This document shows positions 10,016-18,514 of a stretch of 64,000 nt of DNA, in pieces; the first letter of the stretch is position 1, and the number at the start of each line of letters is the position of its first letter. The notes under the pieces were generated by a model. It did no database searches and was not told the DNA's origin. It saw nothing but the letters and a program-made list of their open reading frames with translations. This DNA comes from Algoriphagus aquimarinus (lineage in GTDB: Bacteria > Bacteroidota > Bacteroidia > Cytophagales > Cyclobacteriaceae). The stretch lies in assembly GCF_900112005.1 (NCBI RefSeq), contig NZ_FOKK01000004.1, forward strand, positions 1 to 64,000, read 5' to 3'. A program made the position numbers and the translations under genes.

Positions 10016-11288
10016 TTCTATTGTCAATTATCTTTTTTGGCTTCCTGCTATTTCCTCGGAAAAGTAGCTTTTGGATAGCTGAAATTGATGATATTTTCAG
10101 ATTGGGCTTCACTCGGAGTTTGGCCTGCAAGTCAATAAGTAGAGAATTGCTTTCTGCCTCGGTACAGGTTTCTGGAAGGATAATACTCACCGAATCCAGA
10201 CCATTTTCATCCTGATCTATTTCGATAAGGTATGGACTGGCAGTAGGGTGTAGGTGGAGGACTTCTTCGATCTGTGTTGGGTAAATGGTAGTGCCTTTCA
10301 GCTTGATCATCTGAGCCAAGCGACCTTCGATAGGTCCAAGTCGTGGCGTGATTCTTCCGCAAGCGCAAGTTTTTGAATGTTTTCTAGCCAAGTCACCCGT
10401 TTGAAATCTCACCAGAGGCATTGCCTCAATTCCTAAAGGAGTGACAGTGACTTCGCCGAGTTCTCCATCAGCGACTTCATTTCCATTTACATCCAAAATC
10501 TCCAAAATGATCAATTCCGGGAGTAAATGTCCGCCTTGTTTCTCCTGACATTCGGTAAACGCCGTTGCCATCTCGGTGGAGGCATAGGTAGATCTCAGAT
10601 CCAGATGCCAGTGCTCAGCGATATTTTTTGTCAATTGATTGTCGCTGAAATCAGCATTTCTCAACGGTTCTCCAATGCACAAAGCTTTCGTGATTTGGTG
10701 TTGAATCGAGCTTGAGTTTGCTCCCAATTTCTGAAGAAATGATGGTACAGCAATCAAGGCAGTAGGATTGATTTGTTTGATCATTTCCCAGTGGAATTCT
10801 GGAGTTCCCTGTCCAGCACGGATTACAGCAGCGCCTATTTTAGTCAAACCTAGGTAATACGCCATTCCCGCCATGAAGCATTTGTCCAATGTCGTGGTGA
10901 TTTGAACGGTATCGTCAGCGGTGAAATCAGCTATTTCCAACGAACGAGCTTCGTTATAAGCTAATCTATCCAAGTCATTTTTGCTGAGTGCTATGCTTAC
11001 AGGTTTGCCAGTGGTTCCAGATGTAGTGACGTATTCTACTACATCTCTCTTAGAAATACTTAAGAAATCTGAATTGCAGTCAGCAAGATCTTTTTTTGAA
11101 GTCTTGGTAAATTTGGATAAATCCGAAAGCTTGGAAATAGAAGCTATGTCCTTTTCGGAAAACTTGTCTTTGTAAAAAGGTGAGTTGGCAAGCGTATAGC
11201 GAAGATGCTTCTTGAGCAGATCAACCTGTAGGTTTTCTAGCTCGTCAGCTGGTAAATAGTCTATGTTTTTGTCAAGTGTGAATCTCAT
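10008..11288 (-). CDS. Adenylate-forming acyl/aryl ligase (PaaK-like)
   Basis: About 426 residues of the AMP-forming superfamily, closest in layout to phenylacetate-CoA ligases: NSPFYKDKF near the N-terminus, the phosphate loop TTSGTTGKPVS, YASTEMATAFTECQ as the acid-binding region, then FQTGDLARK and GRITPRLGPIEGR. ATG 11288 follows the acpS stop by six bases; a TTG at 11297 is the alternative. In this cluster it probably activates the aryl starter (4-coumarate made by the ammonia-lyase) for loading onto ACP or CoA. The substrate is inferred from context only. Confidence 0.85.
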   Translation of the reverse strand: MRFTLDKNIDYLPADELENLQVDLLKKHLRYTLANSPFYKDKFSEKDIASISKLSDLSKFTKTSKKDLADCNSDFLSISKRDVVEYVTTSGTTGKPVSIALSKNDLDRLAYNEARSLEIADFTADDTVQITTTLDKCFMAGMAYYLGLTKIGAAVIRAGQGTPEFHWEMIKQINPTALIAVPSFLQKLGANSSSIQHQITKALCIGEPLRNADFSDNQLTKNIAEHWHLDLRSTYASTEMATAFTECQEKQGGHLLPELIILEILDVNGNEVADGELGEVTVTPLGIEAMPLVRFQTGDLARKHSKTCACGRITPRLGPIEGRLAQMIKLKGTTIYPTQIEEVLHLHPTASPYLIEIDQDENGLDSVSIILPETCTEAESNSLLIDLQAKLRVKPNLKISSISAIQKLLFRGNSRKPKKIIDNRNA

Positions 11289-11293
11289 GTCTT

Positions 11294-11659
11294 TCAAACT
11301 ACAATTACGACTGCTACGGCAGTTTGTGAAGTATGACTTAGGGTCAAAAGTATATTTGAATAGCCTTCTTTTTCAAAATGAAGCTTTGTATTTCCATGTA
11401 AGCTAAGTTTCGGCTGACCGGATTCCAGTCTGATCACTTCGATTTCATGGAATTGCGCATCATTTGCCCAGCCCAAGCCTACGGCTTTCATGTAGGCTTC
11501 CTTCGCTGCGAATCTCGCAGCAAAGCATTGAGGAGCATTTCCCTGTGCGCTGCAATAGGCTTCTTCTTCAGCTGTAAAAATCATTTTCACAAATGCTGGC
11601 TTTTGGCATTTCTTAGCCATCCTGTCCACCTCTACGATATCTATGCCTATTCCCCTCAT
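11294..11659 (-). CDS. acpS: Holo-ACP synthase (4'-phosphopantetheinyl transferase)
   Basis: 121 residues, a normal AcpS length. The N-terminal MRGIGIDIVEVDR carries the Mg-binding Asp; the helix FAARFAAKEAYMKA contains the second metal/CoA signature (F-x-x-K-E-A); the C-terminus LLTLSHTSQTAVAVV is typical. It should install the phosphopantetheine arm on the two ACPs encoded at 26680 and 30546. Its ATG overlaps the stop of the upstream C45 hydrolase gene (ATGA), so the two are translationally coupled. A pigment-dedicated copy in addition to the housekeeping one is expected but cannot be shown from this window. Confidence 0.92.
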   Translation of the reverse strand: MRGIGIDIVEVDRMAKKCQKPAFVKMIFTAEEEAYCSAQGNAPQCFAARFAAKEAYMKAVGLGWANDAQFHEIEVIRLESGQPKLSLHGNTKLHFEKEGYSNILLTLSHTSQTAVAVVIVV

Positions 11660-13308
11660 TTGATCTTCGCCATATTTTCGCTGATGTGCGTACTGATTCC
11701 AAGATATGGAATTGCTTTACTTTGTGCTTGCTGATAGTATTTTTTTGCTGTCGCAAAATCATCCTGCTCAAAATAGAAATCTGCAAGCAACAAGTAAGGT
11801 TCGTAATACTCAGGATTGGTCTCGATCCACTTTTCGGTGAATCCATTTTCAGCTACTTTTTGTTCAGCATTTTCTTTGAATTCTACCTTTAAAAGCTTGT
11901 ATACAGTATAATTTGAAAATCCTTGACTAGCGTAGAATGAATCCTGAGCTAATCGTAATGAGTCTATTTCAGGAGAGTTGATTGGATCAAAAGTCCCCAT
12001 GGTTTTGATGGAATTGACATCATAGGCATGAAAAACATTTTCTTGAAATGGAGCTGCAGAAATGTATGCAATTCCTTTCAAAGGTTCAAAAATCACAGAA
12101 TGATGTGCCAGCAATTGATTGATCGCCATGGGATTTCCTGTTCCTAGATCCTTATTGCTGACGCCTTTTTGATCACGGATGTATCGAAGCGTGTTTTCTA
12201 CAGAAATTGCAGTGTCTTCTCCGGTCAGTTCTTTCATTCGATCAAAGCGAGGCATGGATTCTGAATCTCGAATATGATCTAAATTGAGCTCAGAATCTTT
12301 ATAGAAATCACTTTGAAAGTGATTTGCCACGATGAGCTCATTGCCTTCAGGATAGTAAATAGACGTTTTCTCAGGAGTTTTTTCGATGACAGCTGCCTTT
12401 TTGTCTAAGGCAGATGCGATGGTAAAAGACTCAGATACGAACACATCGTACTTGGAGATAATCGCAAAAGCTTCTTCAATCGTAGAGGCGTATTGGATCA
12501 CATCACGTGCGATAATGGAAACTGGCGTAGAGCTTTTGGTAGGAAGTTCGGATGGAAGTGCATTGAGCGTGACGGTTAGGCCTTTTTCGTTCATACCAGA
12601 AACCACTCCGCTAAAACCTCCCCAAGTCACAGAGACGAAGTCGTAACCTTCACTTGGATTGACGAACAGAACGATTTTATCCTTGGCAAACTCGTCGCCG
12701 AAGTAAAAATCAAAATTTCTTCCCAACACCATTTGAGCTTCTTCTTGCTCAAAATCCCATTGAACTACAGCGGTGCAGGCTACCAAGTTCATGTTTTGCA
12801 CCATGTGGCCGATGTCATGGGCGGCGTGGTAATTCAAAACTCGATTGTATTTAGGGCCTACGTAGGAATATTTATCAGAGAAGCTCTGGGATGCCATGTA
12901 GATTTCCTGCAGGTATTCCTCGGGAATGTCTTCATCGAGATTGCGATTGAACCAGCCGATCCCGAGCTGCATAATTGTTCGCATGAATCTGGAAGGAAGC
13001 ATCTTTTCAATTTCACCTACGAAAGCATCTTCCTGACTTTGGATCAGTTCTTTGTGTAAAATGCCCAGCGCAATGCCTCGCTCGTAAGGTGTACCTTCTA
13101 TGTAACTCTCCCAGTTCCCTGATTCGTTTTTGCGAAGCCAATTGTTTTTGAAGCGAAAAGTTGTGGAGTTAATTGTCTCCCGTTCCAGATTTTGAGCCTG
13201 AAGTTCAGGTAGATTCGGGGCAGTATAAACCGTAATTTTTATAAAAACTATGGGTAGAATTATCAACAGAGATATAACTCCGGCAATGATGAGTTTTTTC
13301 TTCTGCAA
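11656..13308 (-). CDS. C45-family autoproteolytic acyltransferase/hydrolase
   Basis: 550 residues. A membrane anchor spans about residues 6-28. The fold matches the C45 (acyl-CoA:6-aminopenicillanic acid acyltransferase-like) Ntn-hydrolases: an N-terminal pro-region with TPYERGIALG, the predicted nucleophile Cys178 in LVACTAVV, then GRNFDF and WGGFSGVVSGMNEKGL. The last ~90 residues look like a TPR tail (YEPYLLLADFYFEQDDFATAKKYYQQA). Such proteins recur in Bacteroidota flexirubin clusters; an acyl-transfer step joining polyene acid and alcohol moieties is plausible but inferred. It is the first gene of the minus-strand arm and divergent from the gene at 13383. Confidence 0.8.
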   Translation of the reverse strand: MQKKKLIIAGVISLLIILPIVFIKITVYTAPNLPELQAQNLERETINSTTFRFKNNWLRKNESGNWESYIEGTPYERGIALGILHKELIQSQEDAFVGEIEKMLPSRFMRTIMQLGIGWFNRNLDEDIPEEYLQEIYMASQSFSDKYSYVGPKYNRVLNYHAAHDIGHMVQNMNLVACTAVVQWDFEQEEAQMVLGRNFDFYFGDEFAKDKIVLFVNPSEGYDFVSVTWGGFSGVVSGMNEKGLTVTLNALPSELPTKSSTPVSIIARDVIQYASTIEEAFAIISKYDVFVSESFTIASALDKKAAVIEKTPEKTSIYYPEGNELIVANHFQSDFYKDSELNLDHIRDSESMPRFDRMKELTGEDTAISVENTLRYIRDQKGVSNKDLGTGNPMAINQLLAHHSVIFEPLKGIAYISAAPFQENVFHAYDVNSIKTMGTFDPINSPEIDSLRLAQDSFYASQGFSNYTVYKLLKVEFKENAEQKVAENGFTEKWIETNPEYYEPYLLLADFYFEQDDFATAKKYYQQAQSKAIPYLGISTHISENMAKIK

Positions 13309-13382
13309 TTCTAGTCTAATTTTAGGAGCCTGATTCTTTGGGAAAAGAGCAGGTATTTTTACATTATTTAAGTGTCAAAGTT

Positions 13383-13979
13383 ATGAATTTATTTTACTCC
13401 CTTATTCTTCCGTTTCTAGCATTTTTTCCAAGTTTTGAAAAGGATCAGCTCGTAAATATGGATGAGTCAGTGACTTGGATAGGTATTGATTATTCAGAAG
13501 CAAAATTTGTAGGCTCAGCTGGCTTTACCGACCCTAGCGATTTGCCAAGATTCTTGCTCGAATGGAATGATTTTGTCATCACCGAGCCTGATAAATATGA
13601 TGTGAAAAAGGCCTTGGGCGTACCTTCCGTTACGATAGATTTGGCATTTACTTATGCTAGAAATAAAGAAATTGATACTGAGGCGATGGTCCAAGAAGAG
13701 GACTTTAAATTGAGCAAGGAAGAAGTTGAAGCTGTTGCGAAGTCCTATGATTTGTCTAAAATCTCCGGCACGGCAGCGATGTTAGTAGCCGAGTGTTATA
13801 ATAAAAAGAGGCTTGAAGGATCCCATTGGCTTGTGTTGATCGACGCTCAAACTTCTGAGATATTGTCAGCTGAGAGATTTGTAGAAAAGCCAGGTGGATT
13901 TGGCTTGAGAAATTACTGGGCACGAACGATTTATGAGTTGTTTGAAAGCAATGCGAAAGCGATTAAAAAGAAGAAATAG
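13383..13979 (+). CDS. Secreted protein of unknown function in the pigment cluster
   Basis: ATG 13383 gives a proper signal sequence (MNLFYSLILPFLAFFPSF); an upstream TTG at 13338 would add 15 residues without one. The mature part is ~180 residues with regions WIGIDYSEAKFVG, a mid-protein AMLVAECYNKK and a basic tail ending in KKKK. No known family or catalytic motif is recognised. It diverges from the C45 hydrolase gene across a short gap and precedes the halogenase-like gene by 60 bases, so it probably acts in the same pathway in the periplasm. Confidence 0.65.
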   Translation: MNLFYSLILPFLAFFPSFEKDQLVNMDESVTWIGIDYSEAKFVGSAGFTDPSDLPRFLLEWNDFVITEPDKYDVKKALGVPSVTIDLAFTYARNKEIDTEAMVQEEDFKLSKEEVEAVAKSYDLSKISGTAAMLVAECYNKKRLEGSHWLVLIDAQTSEILSAERFVEKPGGFGLRNYWARTIYELFESNAKAIKKKK

Positions 13980-14039
13980 TATTTAGCAGTAGATTTTTAG
14001 TGTTAGTTGGTTAGGCTCAAGAGTGGGTAAAATTTTGAC

Positions 14040-15281
14040 ATGAAGAAAATAGTAGTGATAGGAGCAGGGCCGGCTGGAGCAGTTGCCTCAAGTTATCTTG
14101 CGAAGCAGGGTTTTGAGGTGATTGTACTAGAAAAGGAAGGTTTCCCAAGGTTTGTGATTGGCGAAAGCTTACTCCCTAAATGCATGGATGCGCTGGAAGA
14201 AGCTGGTCTGATGTCTCCATTACTTGAGAAAGGCTACCAAAAGAAGATGGGAGCTTCCTATTATAATAGAGCTAATCAAACCTGTAATTTTCTGTTTAGT
14301 CAGCAATTCTCTAAATCTTGGGATTGGACTTGGAATGTGCAGCGGGTCAATTTTGATCAGGATTTGGTAGATGCAGCTCAAGCAAATGGAGTACAGTTTG
14401 TCTTTGGGTGCACTGTAACTGCAGTGGAGATCGAGGGTGAATACCGCACAGTAACCTATCAGTCGCAGGATGGTAAGGAAACGAAAATTGAAGCATCCTT
14501 TGTGATAGATGCGAGTGGTTATGGGCGTGTGCTGCCGAGGTTATTTGACTTGGATATCCCATCTGTTCAAAAGTCGAGAGGTGCGGTCTTTGCGCACTTT
14601 GTGGATCAGAAGAGAACAGGAAGAGAGGGCGATGATATTTTCATCTATCCATTTGATGAGAAGAATTCCTGGATTTGGGTTATCCCATTTTCAGATGGTA
14701 CCGCCAGTGTAGGTATCGTGTCTGATATGGAAGATACCAAAGCTCGTGCTGCCGATGACTTTGCCGCATATTTGAAGTTTGTGCAAAGTTTCGAGTTGCT
14801 AAATGGAAGATTCACGGAGGCTGCATATCAGCGTGATCCTACGATGATTTTAGGCTATTCTGTAGGCGTGAAAAGCATGTTTGGCGAAGGCTATGTGCTC
14901 TGTGGGAATTCCACCGAATTTCTCGATCCAGTATTTTCCTCTGGAGTTACGCTGGCTACAGTTTCCGGTTTGCAAGCTGCCAAACTGGTCGAAAAGGAGT
15001 TAAATGGAGAATCTGTGGATTGGCAAAAAGACTACGAAGACGAGATGAGGTATGGGATCGAAGTGTTCAGATCCTATGTCGATGGCTGGTACAATGGCGA
15101 ACTGCAGACAATTTTCTTCAATCCAAAGATCAATCCCCAAATTAAGGCCCAGATTTGTTCCGTTTTGGCTGGGCACGTATGGGATGTCTCCAATCCATTT
15201 GTAAAAAAGCACAAAACGATACTTTCTACGCTGGCGAAAGTAATCCAGATCGAGAATAAAGGGACGGAGGTAAAACAGTGA
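14040..15281 (+). CDS. FAD-dependent halogenase-like oxidoreductase
   Basis: 413 residues. The N-terminal FAD motif GAGPAG (8-13) is followed by GESLLP (41-46), the form found in non-tryptophan flavin halogenases, and by GYQKKMGA, where Lys69 is a good candidate for the hypochlorous-acid-binding lysine. WIWVIP at 211-216 matches the WxWxIP halogenase signature. FLDPVFSSGV near residue 300 is the second flavin-contact region. Established knowledge: some flexirubins are ring-chlorinated. The gene sits at the edge of the accessory insertion but itself looks like native cluster content. A hydroxylase of the same superfamily is the main alternative. Confidence 0.8.
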   Translation: MKKIVVIGAGPAGAVASSYLAKQGFEVIVLEKEGFPRFVIGESLLPKCMDALEEAGLMSPLLEKGYQKKMGASYYNRANQTCNFLFSQQFSKSWDWTWNVQRVNFDQDLVDAAQANGVQFVFGCTVTAVEIEGEYRTVTYQSQDGKETKIEASFVIDASGYGRVLPRLFDLDIPSVQKSRGAVFAHFVDQKRTGREGDDIFIYPFDEKNSWIWVIPFSDGTASVGIVSDMEDTKARAADDFAAYLKFVQSFELLNGRFTEAAYQRDPTMILGYSVGVKSMFGEGYVLCGNSTEFLDPVFSSGVTLATVSGLQAAKLVEKELNGESVDWQKDYEDEMRYGIEVFRSYVDGWYNGELQTIFFNPKINPQIKAQICSVLAGHVWDVSNPFVKKHKTILSTLAKVIQIENKGTEVKQ

Positions 15282-15342
15282 AGACCTGTGAACAATTGCG
15301 ATATAGACGCAATAGGGTAGTGGGAGTTATATATATAGAAGT

Positions 15343-15352
15343 GTTATGTGGC
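15343..15352 (+). repeat. Start box (R'-like) of cassette unit 1
   Basis: GTTATGTGGC. It is the reverse complement of the box at the end of unit 1 (16364-16371 plus 17018-17017 once the intron is removed). In integron cassettes the start of a cassette is complementary to the R'' box at its own end; units 1, 2 and 3 here all show this. The 60 bases before it, after the halogenase stop, contain only a weak hairpin (ATTGCG / CGCAAT). Confidence 0.55.
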
Positions 15353-15368
15353 ATTTAAAAAGACGACA

Positions 15369-16355
15369 ATGAAGATAAATTTAATCATACTTTTTTCACT
15401 AATGACTCTTTTTTCCTGTCAAGCACAGATAACAGACAAAAAAAAAGTTGAAACACCTGCAATTAATTCAACGGACTTCCAAGTTAACTTTGACACTCTT
15501 AATATTTCAATTGACGGATACTTAAGAAAGGTAGTATTGTTTCAAGACAATTTTTACGGAATGTTTGAGACAGGTAGAAGAAACACATCACAGAGATTTA
15601 AAAAAATGATTGTGTTTAGTCAAAATGGAGATTTTGTAGAAGACGTTTTTGTTCCCAAAGAAATTCAAGGAATGCCACACTATGACCTGATAGTACAAAA
15701 TGACAGCTTATATGTGAAAGAATCTCAGTTTGAAAAAATTAATTTTCTGTTAGGTAAATATGTTGCAGACTTCAAATTGACAGAAACCAAAGATTTAAAA
15801 TTTTATCAGGACGAATTGTATGATATTTATGCAACTTGTAATGGAGAATGGGGCGGAACAATTTATTTCAAAAACAAAAAAACAAACGAAAGTTTTGAAG
15901 CTTCTTCAACCTGCTCAATTGTCATTAACAAAATTGACGGTGAATATTATGTAACGAATTATATGGGACATATGATGGGATTTGCGAGTATTTTAAAAAT
16001 CCAAGACCCTTCTAAACTTGAAAAATCCAACTTAAAATTTGACCGACATGAAGGAAGCCGTTTTGATAAGGGCGTTGAAACATTATTAGACACAATCGAC
16101 TTTTATATTCCAACTTCATTTGTGGTTGATAAACAACTATATCACTTATACTCTGATGAAAATGGAACATACATAGGACTAATTGAAAATGGAAAAATGA
16201 AACCAATTCACAAATTTGATTTTATTTTTCACGCTCACTTCAATCAACACCTTGACAATGGAAAACAATTATTGACTTTTAATTTTAAGGAAAGTGAAAA
16301 AAGCGGAATACTAATAATTGATGGTAAATACTTTACATTTTACCGACAAAAATAA
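15369..16355 (+). CDS. Hypothetical lipoprotein (cassette unit 1)
   Basis: ATG 15369 is chosen over GTG 15348, which lies inside the unit-start box; it yields a lipoprotein signal MKINLIILFSLMTLFSC with lipidated Cys17. The ~310-residue mature protein is Lys/Asn/Phe-rich with repeated strand-like segments and is not recognised. Its A/T-rich codon choice differs visibly from the flanking pigment genes, consistent with acquisition. It fills one cassette-like unit inside the flexirubin locus and shows no relation to pigment synthesis. Confidence 0.65.
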   Translation: MKINLIILFSLMTLFSCQAQITDKKKVETPAINSTDFQVNFDTLNISIDGYLRKVVLFQDNFYGMFETGRRNTSQRFKKMIVFSQNGDFVEDVFVPKEIQGMPHYDLIVQNDSLYVKESQFEKINFLLGKYVADFKLTETKDLKFYQDELYDIYATCNGEWGGTIYFKNKKTNESFEASSTCSIVINKIDGEYYVTNYMGHMMGFASILKIQDPSKLEKSNLKFDRHEGSRFDKGVETLLDTIDFYIPTSFVVDKQLYHLYSDENGTYIGLIENGKMKPIHKFDFIFHAHFNQHLDNGKQLLTFNFKESEKSGILIIDGKYFTFYRQK

Positions 16356-16371
16356 AGAAAAACGCCACATA

Positions 16372-17016
16372 ATCGAGTAGACTGCCGTGAGCCATAAGCC
16401 CACGGTGCGCCTCTCACACCACCGTACGTACGGGTCTCGTATACGGCGGTTCGCAAAGCATAGAATCATCGCTCTTTACACCGATGATACCTTTCCGCTA
16501 CTTTTAAGTATAGGCTATACATTGTATTCCTATACGAATTTTCGCTTCACAATACGTTCAGTCCTTCACTACTTCTGTGAGTCCTCCATAGTTCTTATAG
16601 CTCGTTCCTCGTAGCTACTATGACCTCAGCTGACTTCTCTTCAATGTACTCGACATCTAGAGACCTCCCTCGGTAAGATGAATATCCTTGTATGTATCTC
16701 TGCTACATCTACTATTTCGGTACGCTCTCCACTTGATGAATCAAACGGAGCTTTGGACTTCGGCAGCATGTGTTACCTCATCCGACCTAATAGCCTCTGT
16801 ATGTAGTTTCTGTTTCCCGCCTTGCGGGACAGGCTGTCAGTACAGACACCGCAGTCTGGCTTACTTCAGTGTATAACTCGCGGTAAACCACCTTGCCACT
16901 TGCTTGGCTTCGGGTAACAGCCTGTCCCGATTCTTATCGGGAACTCCCGCGCTTAAGGGACTTTCACCCGTTGGAACGACCATCTTTTTGGTCTATATTC
17001 ACCATTCAAGGCACAC
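16372..17016 (-). mobile_element. Group II intron without a reverse-transcriptase gene, inserted in an attC-like site
   Basis: Read on the minus strand, it begins GTGTGCC (group II introns start GUGYG) and carries the domain I element CAACGGGTGAAAGTCCC. It continues with the region that normally precedes a maturase start (GTCAGCTGAGGTCATAG, then GGACTGAACG), and goes directly to a domain V hairpin (16418-16453) and a domain VI hairpin (16383-16406), ending ...CTCGAT. No maturase frame remains; about 150 bases stand where ~1.5-2 kb of coding sequence would be. Joining the flanks gives GT+TATGTGGC, exactly the box at 15343. That agreement fixes both ends and places the insertion in the bottom strand of the cassette's R'' box. 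Confidence 0.78.
16383..16453 (-). ncRNA. Domain V/VI catalytic hairpins of the group II intron
   Basis: On the minus strand, 16453-16418 folds as domain V: the arm ACCGCCGTA pairs with TACGGTGGT around a TACG/CGTA-type upper stem. The next hairpin (CCGTGGGC, loop TTATG, GCTCACGG with one G-U) is domain VI. I do not see a clear bulged branch-point A in domain VI, so hydrolytic splicing is possible. Structure is inferred by eye. Confidence 0.65.
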
Positions 17017-17021
17017 ACATC

Positions 17022-17071
17022 GTGTATAGTGCATACCCTTCGGGATACACACCATACACATGGCGTTATGC
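17022..17071. repeat. attC-like hairpin between cassette units 1 and 2
   Basis: GTGTATAGTGCATACCC pairs with GGGATACACACCATACAC (allowing mismatches) around a short loop, and the next box GGCGTTATGC (R', ending at 17071) pairs with the AACGCC arm at 16361-16366 left of the intron. With the intron removed this is a compact site of roughly 60 bases, within the known range for attC sites. The hairpin lies immediately 5' of the intron on the minus strand. Confidence 0.55.
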
Positions 17072-17084
17072 ATAATTAGACAAA

Positions 17085-17555
17085 ATGAAGAAACATAGAA
17101 TTCTAGGGACGATTTGGGTCATTTTTGCCCTTTACGATCTGTTTTTTGGAGTCCATTTCTTATATCAATATTCAGCTCCCGCAACTTTTTGGTTGTACAT
17201 GATGCCTAATTGGATAACTTTTGGAAAGATATTTCTGGGGATAGCCGGTCTAATTATTGGAATAGCAATTTTTAGAAGGGGTGACCATCGGTTCGTTATG
17301 CCATTTGCAACACTCCTTTTATCGTATATAACCATAGACTTCATTAAACTTGGTGATGGACTAATTAACAATACAGGGAGTAACATATTATTCCTTCTAC
17401 TGGCACTGCTAACTATAATGTTAAATCGCGGTTTTAATTCGACTCAGCTTAGGATAATTAAGGAAACGAGAACATTGATATTCCTTACTGTAGGTTTAAT
17501 GCCTTACATTCTTCACAGATGGCTAGATTATGACTGGTTCAACTTTCTACACTGA
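17085..17555 (+). CDS. Hypothetical four-helix membrane protein (cassette unit 2)
   Basis: 156 residues with about four or five hydrophobic segments (ILGTIWVIFALYDLFFGV, ITFGKIFLGIAGLIIGIAIF, PFATLLLSYITIDFI, NILFLLLALLTIML). No catalytic motif is recognised. The ATG lies 20 bases after the unit-start box GTTATGCAT, and the stop lies 10 bases before the matching end box ATGCATAAC, so gene and unit are nearly coextensive as in integron cassettes. Function unknown; small membrane proteins are common cassette cargo. Confidence 0.65.
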   Translation: MKKHRILGTIWVIFALYDLFFGVHFLYQYSAPATFWLYMMPNWITFGKIFLGIAGLIIGIAIFRRGDHRFVMPFATLLLSYITIDFIKLGDGLINNTGSNILFLLLALLTIMLNRGFNSTQLRIIKETRTLIFLTVGLMPYILHRWLDYDWFNFLH

Positions 17556-17565
17556 CGAAGAACAT

Positions 17566-17701
17566 ATGCATAACACGAGGCTATAATCTATGGCCGGGTT
17601 TGTAGGTGCGGATACATTTCTGCTTTTCATTACCTTTATCTGGGGCGGATATTGAAGTGGTTTTAAAACGGCCACAGATCATAGCCCAAACGATACATGG
17701 C
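17566..17701. repeat. attC-like site between cassette units 2 and 3
   Basis: It begins with the box ATGCATAAC (17566-17574), the exact reverse complement of the unit 2 start (17065-17073), and ends with GATACATGGC (17692-17701), the start box of unit 3. Inside, an 18-base arm (17579-17596) pairs with 17669-17686 at 16 of 18 positions. The overall order R''-L''-loop-L'-R' and the ~134-base length match the attC design. Confidence 0.6.
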
Positions 17702-18511
17702 ATGAGACTTCAAATCGCAATATTCCTCTTACTAATCTCCTGCTTGACTGCTCAAGGACAAGAGAAAATCAGTTTTGATACCTTGAAAGTATCCTTTCAT
17801 ACTGGGGATGAAGTTATGTACACGAAGAGTTTTACTGTGTTTAAGGGTGATGATAAACTCAAGGCTGTAAATACGTTCGAATACTACATTGGAATTGAAC
17901 CTCTGAAAAGTGACACTTTTGATTTGGATAAAAAACAACGCTTGTTAATTCAAAACTTCCTAAAAACTGCTATTCACTTCAAAGACACATGCACCAATAA
18001 GTATATGAGCACTTCAAGTGAAGATTATATAATCGAGTATGCTAATTCCAAGATTTCCATTAGGAATCGATTTTGTGATTGGGACGACTATTCATATGAC
18101 AACTTGGAACAAAATCTATTCTCCAAACATTTCGATCAACTGAATCTGAAACGGAAAAAATATGAGAGCTATTTGGACAATTCAATTCGTGGAAATTGGC
18201 AAATTATTTCACCTGAAGCGCCATGGAAATGGGGAACGAATGTCACACTCTTGAAACAGAGCGAACTAACTAACGAAGTTGGTTGGATTTTTAATTCCCG
18301 CAAGAAATTTTCAACTCATGCATCCGATCCTTTGAAATTTGAAAAACTTGAATGTTACAAATGGGACATTGATGAAGGTGATGTTTTACTGATAATTGAT
18401 TCTGAGGTTTATTACACTCCTGACCAAGGATCAAAATCGTACGATGGTGCAACATTTAAACTAAAAAAGTTAACTCCTGGCAGAATCGAACTGGAATTTT
18501 TATGGAGATAA
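17702..18511 (+). CDS. Hypothetical exported protein (cassette unit 3)
   Basis: ATG 17702 directly follows the unit-start box and begins a signal sequence (MRLQIAIFLLLISC, possible lipobox Cys14). The longer frame from 17606 would run through the attC-like site and is rejected. The ~270-residue protein has LLIQNFLKTAIHF, a cluster of conserved-looking Cys and Trp residues and a C-terminal GNWQIISPEAPWKWG region that may be a lipocalin-like barrel, but no family is recognised. The end box GCCATGTAAC starts four bases after the stop. Cargo of a cassette-like unit; function unknown. Confidence 0.6.
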   Translation: MRLQIAIFLLLISCLTAQGQEKISFDTLKVSFHTGDEVMYTKSFTVFKGDDKLKAVNTFEYYIGIEPLKSDTFDLDKKQRLLIQNFLKTAIHFKDTCTNKYMSTSSEDYIIEYANSKISIRNRFCDWDDYSYDNLEQNLFSKHFDQLNLKRKKYESYLDNSIRGNWQIISPEAPWKWGTNVTLLKQSELTNEVGWIFNSRKKFSTHASDPLKFEKLECYKWDIDEGDVLLIIDSEVYYTPDQGSKSYDGATFKLKKLTPGRIELEFLWR

Positions 18512-18514
18512 AAC

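Noticed and set aside
16387..17075. Open frames on the plus strand across the intron
   Set aside because: Their products are Cys/Arg/Tyr-rich with no protein-like pattern, and the region is explained by intron structure on the other strand.
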